Shown here one piece after another: positions 1-6,688 of a stretch of 17,814 nucleotides of DNA. A program made the position numbers and the translations under genes. Below the pieces are notes generated by a model that searched no databases, had not been told where the DNA came from, and was given only the letters and a program-made list of their open reading frames with translations. Source of the stretch: Zipacnadum sp036504235 (GTDB lineage Bacteria > Armatimonadota > Zipacnadia > Zipacnadales > Zipacnadaceae). The stretch lies in the NCBI GenBank assembly GCA_036504235.1, contig DASXVN010000041.1:1-17814 (forward strand), in the 5' to 3' direction. The first letter of the stretch is position 1, and every line of letters begins with the position of its first letter.

Positions 1-4
1 TGCG

Positions 5-47
5 GGCGCTCGTCAGCGAGCGCCACGGAGAGGGGCCGGGGGTGAGG
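5..47 (+). repeat. Hairpin repeat module A, copy 1 (cut by the window edge)
   Basis: The right half of a repeat that recurs at 7576-7610, 10508-10568 and, inverted, 17628-17682. It ends with GGAGAGGGGCCGGGGGTGAGG-like sequence. The apical part holds its own perfect hairpin: GGCGCTCG (5-12), loop TCAG, CGAGCGCC (17-24). It lies just past the flhB stop codon, so it could also end the minus-strand transcript, but there is no T-run to show this. Confidence 0.75.
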
Positions 48-85
48 CCGAGCCGCCGCTGCCGGTGCTCGAACCTTGCAGCCCT

Positions 86-1168
86 CTATCCTTTCCCGCC
101 CCCCGGCCGTCTCCGCTTCCGCAGCTCCTCCCGCCTCCGCAGGATCACCGCGAGCACCTGAGCGACTGCCTGATAGAGCCCCGGGGGAATCGGCTGCCCC
201 ACTTTCACCTGGCGATAGATGGCCCGCGCCAGCGGTTTGTTCTCCTGTACCGTAATACCGTAATGCCGCGCATACTGGATAATGCGCTGCGCCAGCGCCG
301 CCTTGCCCTTGGCCACGACTCGGGGCGCCGCCATGCCCGGACTGTAGCGCAGCGCCACCGCCAGGTGGGTGGGATTCGTGAGCACCACGGACGCCTCGGA
401 CATCTCCCGCGAGATCATTCCCTCCAACATCTCTCGCCGCCGCCGCCGTCGCTGGGCTGCCACGTGCGGATCGCCCTCAGATTCCCGCATCTCGTCCCGG
501 ATTTCCTGCCGCGTCATGCGCAGCGTCTTCTCAAACTGCTGGCGCTGATAGGCGTAGTCCACCAGTCCCAACACCAGCAGCGCGAAGGTGCAGCGCAGCG
601 CCAGTTGCAGGCCGAGCCGCAGGGCCGTCGCGCCCCCGGCGGCGGGGAGCATCGTCCCCAGTTGCAGGATTTCCCCGAGCTGCCCGCGGATGGTCAGCCC
701 CGCCACCAACGCCACCACGAGTATCTTCAGCATGCTCTTGAAGGATTGCACCAGCGCCGTCACCGACACCAGGCGCTTGAGGCCTTCCACCGGGCTCAGC
801 CGCGCGGGGTCCCAGCGCAGCGGGTAGCTGCTGAGCAGAAAGCCCACCTGCGCCACATTGGCCACGATCGCCGCCAGCGCGCCCCCCAGCAGCATCGGCG
901 CCAGCAGGTGCAGGATCCAGGTGAGACTCAGCCGGCTCAATTCCCCCGCGACGGCCATGGTGATTGGCTCATGTCCGCGGCTGAGCATCGAGGTCATCAT
1001 CTGCAGCAAGTCCGCCTTCAGCCCCGGCGCCGCCGCAGCCAGCCCCGCTACGGTCCCCAGCAGGGAGGCCGCGCCGGTCAGCTCCGTACTCCGCGCCACG
1101 CGACCGCGTTCCCGGCTCTTGCGCCGCTTCTGGGGAGTAGCTCGTTCGGTGCGTTCCTGACTGGCCAT
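86..1168 (-). CDS. flhB: Flagellar export gate / substrate-specificity switch protein FlhB
   Basis: FlhB is the inner-membrane part of the flagellar type III export gate that switches secretion from rod/hook to filament substrates after self-cleavage. The 360-residue product has the basic N-terminus typical of the family (RATPQKRRKSRERGRVARS, about residues 9-27), four hydrophobic segments between about 30 and 215, and a cytoplasmic C-terminal domain. The autocleavage motif NPTH is intact at about residues 265-268, and the downstream KGKAALAQRI...ENKPLARAIY signature is present. The length is normal for FlhB. The ATG at 1168 lies 18 nt after the fliR stop, so it is the last visible gene of the fliG-fliM-fliR-flhB operon. 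The usual next gene, flhA, is not present before the window edge; a repeat module follows instead. Confidence 0.97.
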   Translation of the reverse strand: MASQERTERATPQKRRKSRERGRVARSTELTGAASLLGTVAGLAAAAPGLKADLLQMMTSMLSRGHEPITMAVAGELSRLSLTWILHLLAPMLLGGALAAIVANVAQVGFLLSSYPLRWDPARLSPVEGLKRLVSVTALVQSFKSMLKILVVALVAGLTIRGQLGEILQLGTMLPAAGGATALRLGLQLALRCTFALLVLGLVDYAYQRQQFEKTLRMTRQEIRDEMRESEGDPHVAAQRRRRRREMLEGMISREMSEASVVLTNPTHLAVALRYSPGMAAPRVVAKGKAALAQRIIQYARHYGITVQENKPLARAIYRQVKVGQPIPPGLYQAVAQVLAVILRRREELRKRRRPGGGKG

Positions 1169-1186
1169 AAGACTTCAGCGCGGCCC

Positions 1187-1975
1187 TCACCCCGACAGCG
1201 CGCGCAGCATACCCTCCAGTACCACCCGCATATCGCCCAGCAGGCTGGACATAACCCCCAGCAGCAGCGGCGTGCACACAATCATCGCCACCAGCCCCAC
1301 CGCCAGCTTCGCGGGAATCTCCACGGCAAAGACGTTCATCTGCGGCACGGTCCGCCCAATCACGCCAAAGGCCAAGTCCACCAGGAACAGCACAAACGCA
1401 ATCGGCGCGGCCACCTGCAGAGCCAGTCGGAACACACACGTCCCCAGGCCGGCGATCAGTGGCAGCAGGTTCGGGCTAATCGCGATCTGTCCCGGCGGAG
1501 CCGCCTGAAAGCTAGCGGCCACGGCGTGCAGCAGCCAGTGGTGGCCCCCCAGTTCCAGGAAAAGCAGCATCCCGGCGAGCTGGTAGAGCTGCCCCAGTTG
1601 GCTGGTCTGCTGCCCGGAGGCCGGGTCAAACAGCGCCCCCGCGTGCAGCCCGATTTGCAGCTCCAGCATTTGCCCGGCGAAGGTCAGCGACTCCATCAGC
1701 AGCCGCGCCGCCAGCCCCAGCGCCAACCCCACCGCCACCTCCGCCAGCAGCATCCCCAGATACACGCCCCCCGGCAGCGCCCCGCCCGCGGCCAGCGGCG
1801 GCGCCAGCCCGCCCAGGGCCAGCGCGAAAGCCAGCGCCAGCGAGACGCGCACGGGCGCCGGGATCAGGCCGGAGGAAAACACGGGGGCCGCGGCGATCAG
1901 TCCCGCCACGCGCGCCGTGGCCGGGAGGTAGGGGAGAAGCTGGGCCAGCAGCAGGGGGGGAAGAGGAATGTCCAT
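1187..1975 (-). CDS. fliR: Flagellar export gate protein FliR
   Basis: FliR is a polytopic inner-membrane protein that assembles with FliP and FliQ into the export gate at the centre of the basal body. The 262-residue product is strongly hydrophobic with about six predicted membrane segments. It begins MDIPLPPLLLAQLLPYL and carries FliR-like blocks such as RVAGLIAAAPVFSSGLIPAPVRVSLALAFAL near the N-terminus (about 22-52), LGLAARLLMESLTFAGQMLELQIG in the middle and a C-terminal APIAFVLFLVDLAFGVIGR block. The ATG at 1975 follows the fliM stop by 23 nt and shows no convincing Shine-Dalgarno sequence, so translation is probably coupled to fliM. Its partners fliP and fliQ are on the opposite strand about 8 kb away, an unusual split. 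Confidence 0.95.
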   Translation of the reverse strand: MDIPLPPLLLAQLLPYLPATARVAGLIAAAPVFSSGLIPAPVRVSLALAFALALGGLAPPLAAGGALPGGVYLGMLLAEVAVGLALGLAARLLMESLTFAGQMLELQIGLHAGALFDPASGQQTSQLGQLYQLAGMLLFLELGGHHWLLHAVAASFQAAPPGQIAISPNLLPLIAGLGTCVFRLALQVAAPIAFVLFLVDLAFGVIGRTVPQMNVFAVEIPAKLAVGLVAMIVCTPLLLGVMSSLLGDMRVVLEGMLRALSG

Positions 1976-1998
1976 GGCTAGCGGAAACGCGGCGCCGC

Positions 1999-2952
1999 TC
2001 AGGAGGTCCCGGTTATCTCAATCGCGACGCGCCCCCGCTGCACCCCGGTGCGCCCCGCGAACTTGCGTTTCCCCGCCAGCCGCACCTCGACGGGGTCCTG
2101 CGTGTGGTGCCCCAGGTCCAGAATCGCGCCTTCCTCCAGGCTGCGCAGCTCCGACAGCCACATGCGCCGCGTGCCCAGCACCACCTGCAGCGCCACCTGG
2201 GTAGTGCCGGTGCTGCTCAGCAGGCTCGGCGAGACGCGCCGCTCGCCCTCGCGATTCTCCCCCTGGCGCAGGATCATCTGCAGCACTCCCGCCGGCAGCC
2301 CCACCCACATCCGCCCCTCGTTGCCGGCGATGTTGCCCTCAATCAGCGCCATCACCACCTGCTCGTGCCGCACTTCGCCGTCCAGTTTCGCCAGATCGCC
2401 CACCACTTCCCGCACGCTCGGCGAACCCTGCCCCAGCGCGGTCCAGGTCAGCGCCCAGGTGTCCAGTATCTCCCGGAAGAACCGCCGCAGCACCGTCGCC
2501 TCCACCGGCGATACCTCCCGGTCCGTGACCACCTCGCACCGCCCCGGCTTGCCCCCCAGCATGCAGTGCAGGGCCGCGTAGGCCAGCGGCGCATCCACGT
2601 GCCACACCGCCTTGGGCGCATGCGGCAGCAGCTCAAACAGCGCTGTAATCGGCTGGTCCGGCAGGTTGCTCAGGTACTGCTCCCCGGTCCCCTGGCTCAG
2701 CGCCCGCGTCTCCAGCCAGACGCTCGCGTTCAGGTACAGCCCCAGCGTCCGCCGCAGCACCCGCGCCAGATTCTGCAGCACTTCCTGCACCTGGCGCACC
2801 TGGTCCGGCGACAGCTTGGAGGCCTGCCGGAAGTCGTACAGCGTCACCTGCGCGGACTGCTGTCCGCTGCCCACCCGGGCCTGCGCCACCTCAATGGACT
2901 GGAATAGCGTGTCCAGTTCCCGTTGCGAAAGGCTGCTATCTTCTTCGCTCAC
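1999..2952 (-). CDS. fliM: Flagellar motor switch protein FliM
   Basis: FliM forms the middle of the rotor C-ring, binds CheY-P and links FliG to FliN. The 317-residue product starts with the CheY-binding helix motif in the form LSQRELDTLF (residues about 8-17; family form LSQDEIDALL), continues with a CheC-like middle domain, and ends with a SpoA (FliN-like) domain from about residue 245 (LRSLEEGAILDLGHHTQDPVEVRLAGKRKFAGRTGV). The start is a GTG at 2952, with a good Shine-Dalgarno AAGGA about 8-9 nt upstream on the minus strand. It lies 34 nt downstream of the fliG stop. In most related loci fliM sits between fliL and fliN; here fliL and fliN are adjacent on the plus strand and fliM has moved next to fliG. 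Confidence 0.95.
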   Translation of the reverse strand: MSEEDSSLSQRELDTLFQSIEVAQARVGSGQQSAQVTLYDFRQASKLSPDQVRQVQEVLQNLARVLRRTLGLYLNASVWLETRALSQGTGEQYLSNLPDQPITALFELLPHAPKAVWHVDAPLAYAALHCMLGGKPGRCEVVTDREVSPVEATVLRRFFREILDTWALTWTALGQGSPSVREVVGDLAKLDGEVRHEQVVMALIEGNIAGNEGRMWVGLPAGVLQMILRQGENREGERRVSPSLLSSTGTTQVALQVVLGTRRMWLSELRSLEEGAILDLGHHTQDPVEVRLAGKRKFAGRTGVQRGRVAIEITGTS

Positions 2953-2986
2953 AGATGTATCCTTCCACCGCGCGGGCGGGCTCGGG

Positions 2987-3985
2987 CTAGATGTACTCGT
3001 TGTGTTCCTGGTGGAGGTCGAACTCGCCGCGGTCGGCCATTTCCCGCGCCAGGTTGGTAACTTCGCGCTGGGCCTGCTCCACCTGGCTGACCCGCACCGG
3101 CCCCATCAGCTCCATCTCCTGGGTCAGCTCTTCCTGAATCCGGCTGGACAAGTTGCTCTGCGCTCGGCGCTTGATCTTCTCGTCGGCCCCCCGCAGCGCC
3201 AGCGCCAGGGTCTGGATCGGCACCGCCCGCAGCAGGGTCTGCACGGACCGGTCGTCCAGGTTGAAGAGGTCCTCGAAAGTGACCAGCCGCTCCTCCACCG
3301 ACGTGGCGAACTCGCCATCCAGCGACTTGAGGCCTTCCAAGAGCGACTTCTCCGTCGCCCGGTCCACGTTCTGCAGCAGGCTCAGCAAAAACTCCAGTCC
3401 GGTATCGTGCTGCCCCTGCCCCTCGGCGGTCGGGCAGCGTGCCGACTCGGTCAAGGAGCGGACCACCGCCTCCATCGCTCCCGGCGAGGTCGGCCCCAGG
3501 TTGCTGGCCCGGTAAGCCACTTCCGTGCGCACTTCCTCCGGCATCATGTGCAGGAGTTTGGCGGCGTTTCCCGGCGGCAACTGGGACAAGACCGCGGCCA
3601 CCACCTGCGGCGTCTCGTGCTCGCAGGCCCGCCACAGTACGTGCGGCTCCCGGTCGGCCACCGTGCGCAGCGCCCCCAGTTGCCCGGTGGACTCCAGCAC
3701 CAACTCCTCGTCCAGTTCCGGCGCCCCCAGGACCCGGTTCAGCAGGTGCTGGGCAAACCGGCGCCCGCCCAGTTCCTTGCCGTCCTGACAGGTCTCCAGA
3801 AAGCCCTGGACCAGGCTCTGCCGCTCCCGTTGCGGCGTGGGCCCCAGCGAGGCGATTTGCATGGCGATTCTCTGCACTAGCTCGCGGTCGAGGTGGCGGC
3901 AGACTTCCGCCGCGACCTCCTCTTCGAGCGAGGCGATCACAATCGCCGCCTGATACAGGCTCTTCTCCGACATCGGACTGGCCAT
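2987..3985 (-). CDS. fliG: Flagellar motor switch protein FliG
   Basis: FliG is the rotor protein that contacts the MotA stator and generates torque. The N-terminal domain begins MSEKSLYQAAIVIASLEEEVAAEVCRHLD. The middle domain has the FliM-binding motif as ETPQ rather than EHPQ. The C-terminal domain carries the torque helix region (LDDRSVQTLLRAVPIQTLALALRG...DEKIKRRAQSNLSSR) and ends with the usual GPVRVSQVEQAQREVTNLARE block. I chose the ATG at 3985 (332 residues) over the upstream in-frame GTG-like start at 4006, because a sigma-54 promoter predicts transcription to start near 3991. An ATG at 3973 (328 residues, starting MSEK) is an equally plausible start; neither has a clear Shine-Dalgarno. 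It is the first gene of the minus-strand operon. Confidence 0.95.
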   Translation of the reverse strand: MASPMSEKSLYQAAIVIASLEEEVAAEVCRHLDRELVQRIAMQIASLGPTPQRERQSLVQGFLETCQDGKELGGRRFAQHLLNRVLGAPELDEELVLESTGQLGALRTVADREPHVLWRACEHETPQVVAAVLSQLPPGNAAKLLHMMPEEVRTEVAYRASNLGPTSPGAMEAVVRSLTESARCPTAEGQGQHDTGLEFLLSLLQNVDRATEKSLLEGLKSLDGEFATSVEERLVTFEDLFNLDDRSVQTLLRAVPIQTLALALRGADEKIKRRAQSNLSSRIQEELTQEMELMGPVRVSQVEQAQREVTNLAREMADRGEFDLHQEHNEYI

Positions 3986-4002
3986 AGCTGCACGCCGGGG
4001 CA

Positions 4003-4018
4003 GCAATTCCCGTGCCGG
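4003..4018 (-). promoter_or_regulatory. Sigma-54 (-24/-12) promoter of the fliG operon
   Basis: On the minus strand the sequence reads CCGGCACGGGAATTGCT. It has the invariant GG (4016-4015) and GC (4004-4003) separated by exactly 10 nt and matches the core GGCACG-N4-TTGCT fully; only the two leading T residues of the long consensus are replaced. With C4003 as -12, the start site is predicted near 3991, six nt before the chosen fliG ATG (18 nt before the alternative). Confidence 0.85.
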
Positions 4019-4021
4019 ACC

Positions 4022-4048
4022 TCAAGTTCTGGACTCCGTCGCCGATAA
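4022..4048 (+). promoter_or_regulatory. Sigma-28 (FliA/SigD-type) promoter in front of rpoN
   Basis: TCAAGTTC (4022-4029), 11 nt, then GCCGATAA (4041-4048). The classical flagellar sigma-28 consensus is TAAAGTTT-N11-GCCGATAA, so 14 of 16 positions match, the -10 octamer is perfect and the spacing is exact. Transcription would start roughly at 4054-4057, inside the -24 element of the sigma-54 promoter that follows. No fliA gene is in the window, so the sigma factor itself is inferred. Confidence 0.72.
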
Positions 4049-4053
4049 GCAGA

Positions 4054-4070
4054 TTGGCACGCATCTTGCT
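4054..4070 (+). promoter_or_regulatory. Sigma-54 (-24/-12) promoter of rpoN
   Basis: TTGGCACGCATCTTGCT is a perfect match to the consensus TTGGCACG-N4-TTGCT, with GG at 4056-4057 and GC at 4068-4069 separated by 10 nt. The predicted start is near 4081, ten nt before the rpoN ATG at 4091. The sequence GGTGAT at 4081-4086, complementary to the usual 16S rRNA 3' end, would be the only ribosome-binding element in that very short leader. It implies autoregulation of rpoN. Confidence 0.88.
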
Positions 4071-4090
4071 ACCAGCTTCCGGTGATAGCT

Positions 4091-5422
4091 ATGGCCACCG
4101 CCCTCGCCCTCCAACCGCAGCTCCGCCCCCAGACCACCCCCACGGTGGCGCCCCAGCTAGTCGCCCAAAGCGCCCTGCTGGAGCTGGATTTCGTGGAGCT
4201 GGACAGCCGCATCGAGCAGGAGCTAGTGGATAACCCCGCCCTGGAGTTGCCGGAGGCGGCCCAGCGCCTGCGCCCCCTGCTCGCCGGGTCCCTGCCTTCG
4301 GCTCCCTCCGAGGACGGCCCCCTCGGCCTGGAGGACACGCTGGTCGCTCCCTATACCTTGCGCGATGACCTCTGGTGCCAGTTCCGCGTCGCCGCGCCCC
4401 GCCCCTTGCACGAGCTGGGCCGCCGCCTGATCGAGTCCGTGGATGAGGCCGGCTACCTCCGCGCTGATCTCTTCGAGGTCGCCGCCGAGTTGTCCGTCCC
4501 TCTTGACCTGGTGCAAGCGGCGCTGGACGTGCTCCAGCAGTCTGACCCGCCCGGCCTGGGCGCCCGCAGCCTCCGCGAGTGTCTGCTCCTGCAGGTCCGG
4601 CGGCTGCGCCAGGAGGGGGAAGAGGCGCCCCTCGGTGCCGAGGCCGTCATCTCCGCCCTCAGTGAGACCCCGCGCGCCGACTTCATCGGCCAGATCACCC
4701 GCTCCACCGGCCTGCGCCGGGCGCAGGTGCAGCAAGTGCTGGACTTCGTGCGCGAACATCTGCGTCCCTACCCCGGCCAGGGCCCGGCGGCCCCGTCCGC
4801 TTCCGACTCTCCCGGCGCCCAGTACCCGGACCTCATCGTGCGGCGCCAGGGGGATCAGTTCCTCCTGGAGGCGCCGATCTCCCGCGGCCGCTATCTCCGG
4901 CTCAATCAAGCCTATCTGGAGTTGGAGCGCGCCCAGCGTCGCCTGGCCCAGTCCGGCGCCGCCGCGGAGGAGCAGGCCACCCTGGCCCTGCGCCGCGCCC
5001 GCGAGTTCTTGGTCATGCTCCAGCGCCGCGAGCAGGTCATGCGCCAGATCGGGGACGCGGTCGTCTCCTACCAGGCCGAGTTCCTGCTGCACGGCCCGGA
5101 GTATCACCGGCCCCTCAGCAAGAAGCAGGTAGCGGCTCTGACCGGCCTGCATGAGTCCACCGTCTGCCGGGCCACGCGCGGCAAGTTCCTCATGCTGCCC
5201 ACCGGCGAGGTCGTCAGTTTCGATGCCTTCTTCGAGTCTGCGGTGCCCATCAAGCGCCTCATCTCCTCCCTGGTCTGCCACGAACCGGGAGGCAGCTCCC
5301 TGTCCGACCAGGACCTCACCGCCCTGCTGGCCGCCTCGGGGCATGTGGTAGCCCGGCGGACGGTAGCCAAGTACCGCCAGGCCCTGGGCATCCCGAGTTC
5401 CGCCCGTCGACGTCGCGCCTAA
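4091..5422 (+). CDS. rpoN: RNA polymerase sigma-54 factor RpoN
   Basis: Sigma-54 directs RNA polymerase to -24/-12 promoters and needs an ATP-driven enhancer-binding activator. The 443-residue product has an N-terminal activator-interacting region I (TVAPQLVAQSALLELDFVELDSRIEQELVDNPALEL, about residues 16-50), a core-binding domain, a helix-turn-helix near 344-362 (SKKQVAALTGLHESTVCRAT) and an intact RpoN box ARRTVAKYRQ near 421-430. Region II is short and not strongly acidic. I chose the ATG at 4091 because GTG 4082 would lie at the very 5' end of the sigma-54 transcript; GTG adds three residues. It heads the plus-strand flagellar operon, 29 nt before flbD, and sigma-54 promoters flank it, so it is probably the dedicated flagellar, or only, sigma-54 of this genome. 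Confidence 0.96.
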   Translation: MATALALQPQLRPQTTPTVAPQLVAQSALLELDFVELDSRIEQELVDNPALELPEAAQRLRPLLAGSLPSAPSEDGPLGLEDTLVAPYTLRDDLWCQFRVAAPRPLHELGRRLIESVDEAGYLRADLFEVAAELSVPLDLVQAALDVLQQSDPPGLGARSLRECLLLQVRRLRQEGEEAPLGAEAVISALSETPRADFIGQITRSTGLRRAQVQQVLDFVREHLRPYPGQGPAAPSASDSPGAQYPDLIVRRQGDQFLLEAPISRGRYLRLNQAYLELERAQRRLAQSGAAAEEQATLALRRAREFLVMLQRREQVMRQIGDAVVSYQAEFLLHGPEYHRPLSKKQVAALTGLHESTVCRATRGKFLMLPTGEVVSFDAFFESAVPIKRLISSLVCHEPGGSSLSDQDLTALLAASGHVVARRTVAKYRQALGIPSSARRRRA

Positions 5423-5451
5423 TCGTTCGCTTTCGCTTGGGGAGTGGTCTG

Positions 5452-5694
5452 ATGATCCGCCTGACCCGGTTGAATGATTCCGAGGTCTTCGTCAATGCGC
5501 TGCTCATCGAGCAGATCGAGTCCACCCCCGACACGGTCGTGACCCTGACCAACGGCCGCCGCCTGGTGGTCCGCGAGAGTCCCGCCGAGATCTGTCAAAG
5601 GGGCGTAGAGTACTTGGGCACCTTGCACCGCGCCGCGGGAGTAGAGGAAGGCCGCGGCGTAACCCCCGGCCAGTGGGGCCGTCTCGCCCGCTAG
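5452..5694 (+). CDS. flbD: Small flagellar protein FlbD
   Basis: This 80-residue protein belongs to the short FlbD family found before motA in Gram-positive-type flagellar operons (also called SwrD in Bacillus, where it raises motor power). It must not be confused with the unrelated Caulobacter NtrC-type FlbD. It reads MIRLTRLNDSEVFVNALLIEQIESTPDTV followed by VTLTNGRRLVVRES, the family core. The C-terminal third (about residues 60-80) is variable. The start is ATG 5452 with Shine-Dalgarno GGGGAG at 5439-5444; an upstream in-frame start at 5437 would lie on the Shine-Dalgarno. It follows rpoN by 29 nt and is likely co-transcribed with it. Confidence 0.93.
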   Translation: MIRLTRLNDSEVFVNALLIEQIESTPDTVVTLTNGRRLVVRESPAEICQRGVEYLGTLHRAAGVEEGRGVTPGQWGRLAR

Positions 5695-5720
5695 AGGGGG
5701 CAGGCTATTTCCGTCGGTGG

Positions 5721-5739
5721 CACCGGCGTCTCGCCGGTG
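5721..5739 (+). repeat. Perfect inverted repeat in the flbD-motA gap
   Basis: CACCGGCG (5721-5728), loop TCT, CGCCGGTG (5732-5739): an 8-bp perfect stem. It belongs to the non-coding mosaic between flbD and motA (5695-5852) and is followed by the linker GCCGTTTGCCGT and repeat module B. No T-run follows, so it is not a clear intrinsic terminator. Confidence 0.6.
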
Positions 5740-5782
5740 GGGCTGCGGATAGGTCTCGCCTAGCCTCCGCCGTTTGCCGTAA

Positions 5783-5830
5783 GCCCCTCCCGCTCCGGGA
5801 GGGGTGCCTGCAGGGCGGGGTGGGCCCGCC
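5783..5830 (+). repeat. Hairpin repeat module B, copy 1 (short form)
   Basis: A hairpin GCCCCTCCC-GCTCC-GGGAGGGG followed by a tail rich in GGGCGGGGTGGGC. The same unit occurs at 10582-10638 and 15377-15434. This copy lacks the stretch CGAGGTCCGCCGA present in the tails of the other two, so it is an internally shortened variant. It ends just before the motA ribosome-binding site. Confidence 0.8.
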
Positions 5831-5852
5831 GTTCCGAAGGAGCCAAAAACGC

Positions 5853-6671
5853 ATGGATCCAGCAACGATCATCGGTCTAATCGTAGGCATCGGCGGCGTC
5901 CTGCTCTCCGTCATCGTGGAGGGTGGGTCCCTGCGCTCCATGGTGCAAGTCCCGGCCGCCATCATCGTCTTCGCCGGCACCTACGGCGCGGCTATCGCTT
6001 GCGTGGGAGTCTCCACCTTCCTCGGCTCCTTTCCGGCCGCTGTGCGTGCGGTCCTGGGGCGGACTCCGAACCGCTCCGCTCTGGTCGAGGAACTCGTCGA
6101 GCTAGGCACGCGGGCCCGCCGGGAGGGTCTGCTCGCTCTGGAGGCCGACCTGGAGAAGATTGACCATCCTATGCTGCACAAGGCTCTCCAGCTAGTCATT
6201 GACGGCTCCGACCCGGAGATGGTCGAGGAGATCCTGGATACCGAGCTGCGCGCCCGCGAGGCCCAGGCCAAGCGCCAAGCCGGCTTCTTCGTCACCTGGG
6301 CGGGTCTCGGTCCGACCCTGGGCGTCACCGGCACGGTCATGGGCCTGGTCAACATGATGGGCAAGCTCAACAACCCTTCCGAGATGGGCCCGGCGATCGC
6401 CGGAGCCTTCTGCGCCACGCTCTACGGGGTAGCCACGGCCAACCTGCTGTACATGCCGCTGGGCAAGAAACTAATGCTGATCGCCGACGAGGAGAAGGTG
6501 GTAGGGGAGATGATCATCGAGGGTGTCCGGGCGGTGCAGGAAGGCGCCAGCCCCCTGGCCCTTCGCCAGCGCCTCAGCGCCTATCTCGGCCAGTCCGCCG
6601 GTAAGGCTGCCGGCAAATCCGCTGACTCCCCGTCGTCGCCGTCGGAGGAGTCGGCCCGGAAGGCCGCCTAA
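5853..6671 (+). CDS. motA: Flagellar stator protein MotA
   Basis: MotA is the ion-channel stator subunit that pushes on FliG. The product (272 residues) starts MDPATIIGLIVGIGGVLLSV and has four hydrophobic segments. The first pair lies near residues 5-25 and 33-57, with PAAIIVFAGTYGA in the second. A cytoplasmic loop carries RREGLLALEADLEKIDHPML, and the second pair (about 147-167 and 180-200) carries the conserved Pro in LGPTLGVTGTVMGLV and the ATLYGVATANLLYMPLGKKL signature. The Ser/Ala/Lys-rich tail (about 250-272) looks disordered. I chose ATG 5853 because the upstream in-frame sequence back to 5673 is repeat DNA and GAAGGAG at 5836-5842 precedes this ATG. motB follows 17 nt downstream. 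Confidence 0.95.
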   Translation: MDPATIIGLIVGIGGVLLSVIVEGGSLRSMVQVPAAIIVFAGTYGAAIACVGVSTFLGSFPAAVRAVLGRTPNRSALVEELVELGTRARREGLLALEADLEKIDHPMLHKALQLVIDGSDPEMVEEILDTELRAREAQAKRQAGFFVTWAGLGPTLGVTGTVMGLVNMMGKLNNPSEMGPAIAGAFCATLYGVATANLLYMPLGKKLMLIADEEKVVGEMIIEGVRAVQEGASPLALRQRLSAYLGQSAGKAAGKSADSPSSPSEESARKAA

Positions 6672-6688
6672 CGGAGCCCCTTTCAACT

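Noticed and set aside
65..1981. A 638-residue open frame on the plus strand
   Set aside because: It is antisense to flhB and fliR, is full of His/Gln/Arg/Pro typical of GC-rich shadow frames, and matches no recognisable protein.
2104..2907. A plus-strand open frame antisense to fliM
   Set aside because: Low-complexity His/Gln/Arg-rich translation with no domain; fliM on the other strand is clear.
4223..5344. A 373-residue minus-strand open frame inside rpoN
   Set aside because: The rpoN frame has an unmistakable HTH and RpoN box; the antisense frame is a compositional shadow.
5452..5694. FlbD considered as the sigma-54 activator that bears the same name in Caulobacter
   Set aside because: The protein is only 80 residues and has no AAA+ or HTH domain; it belongs to the unrelated small FlbD family.
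5673..5852. A 60-residue N-terminal extension of MotA
   Set aside because: The extension is translated repeat DNA; the ATG at 5853 has its own Shine-Dalgarno and gives a normal MotA N-terminus.
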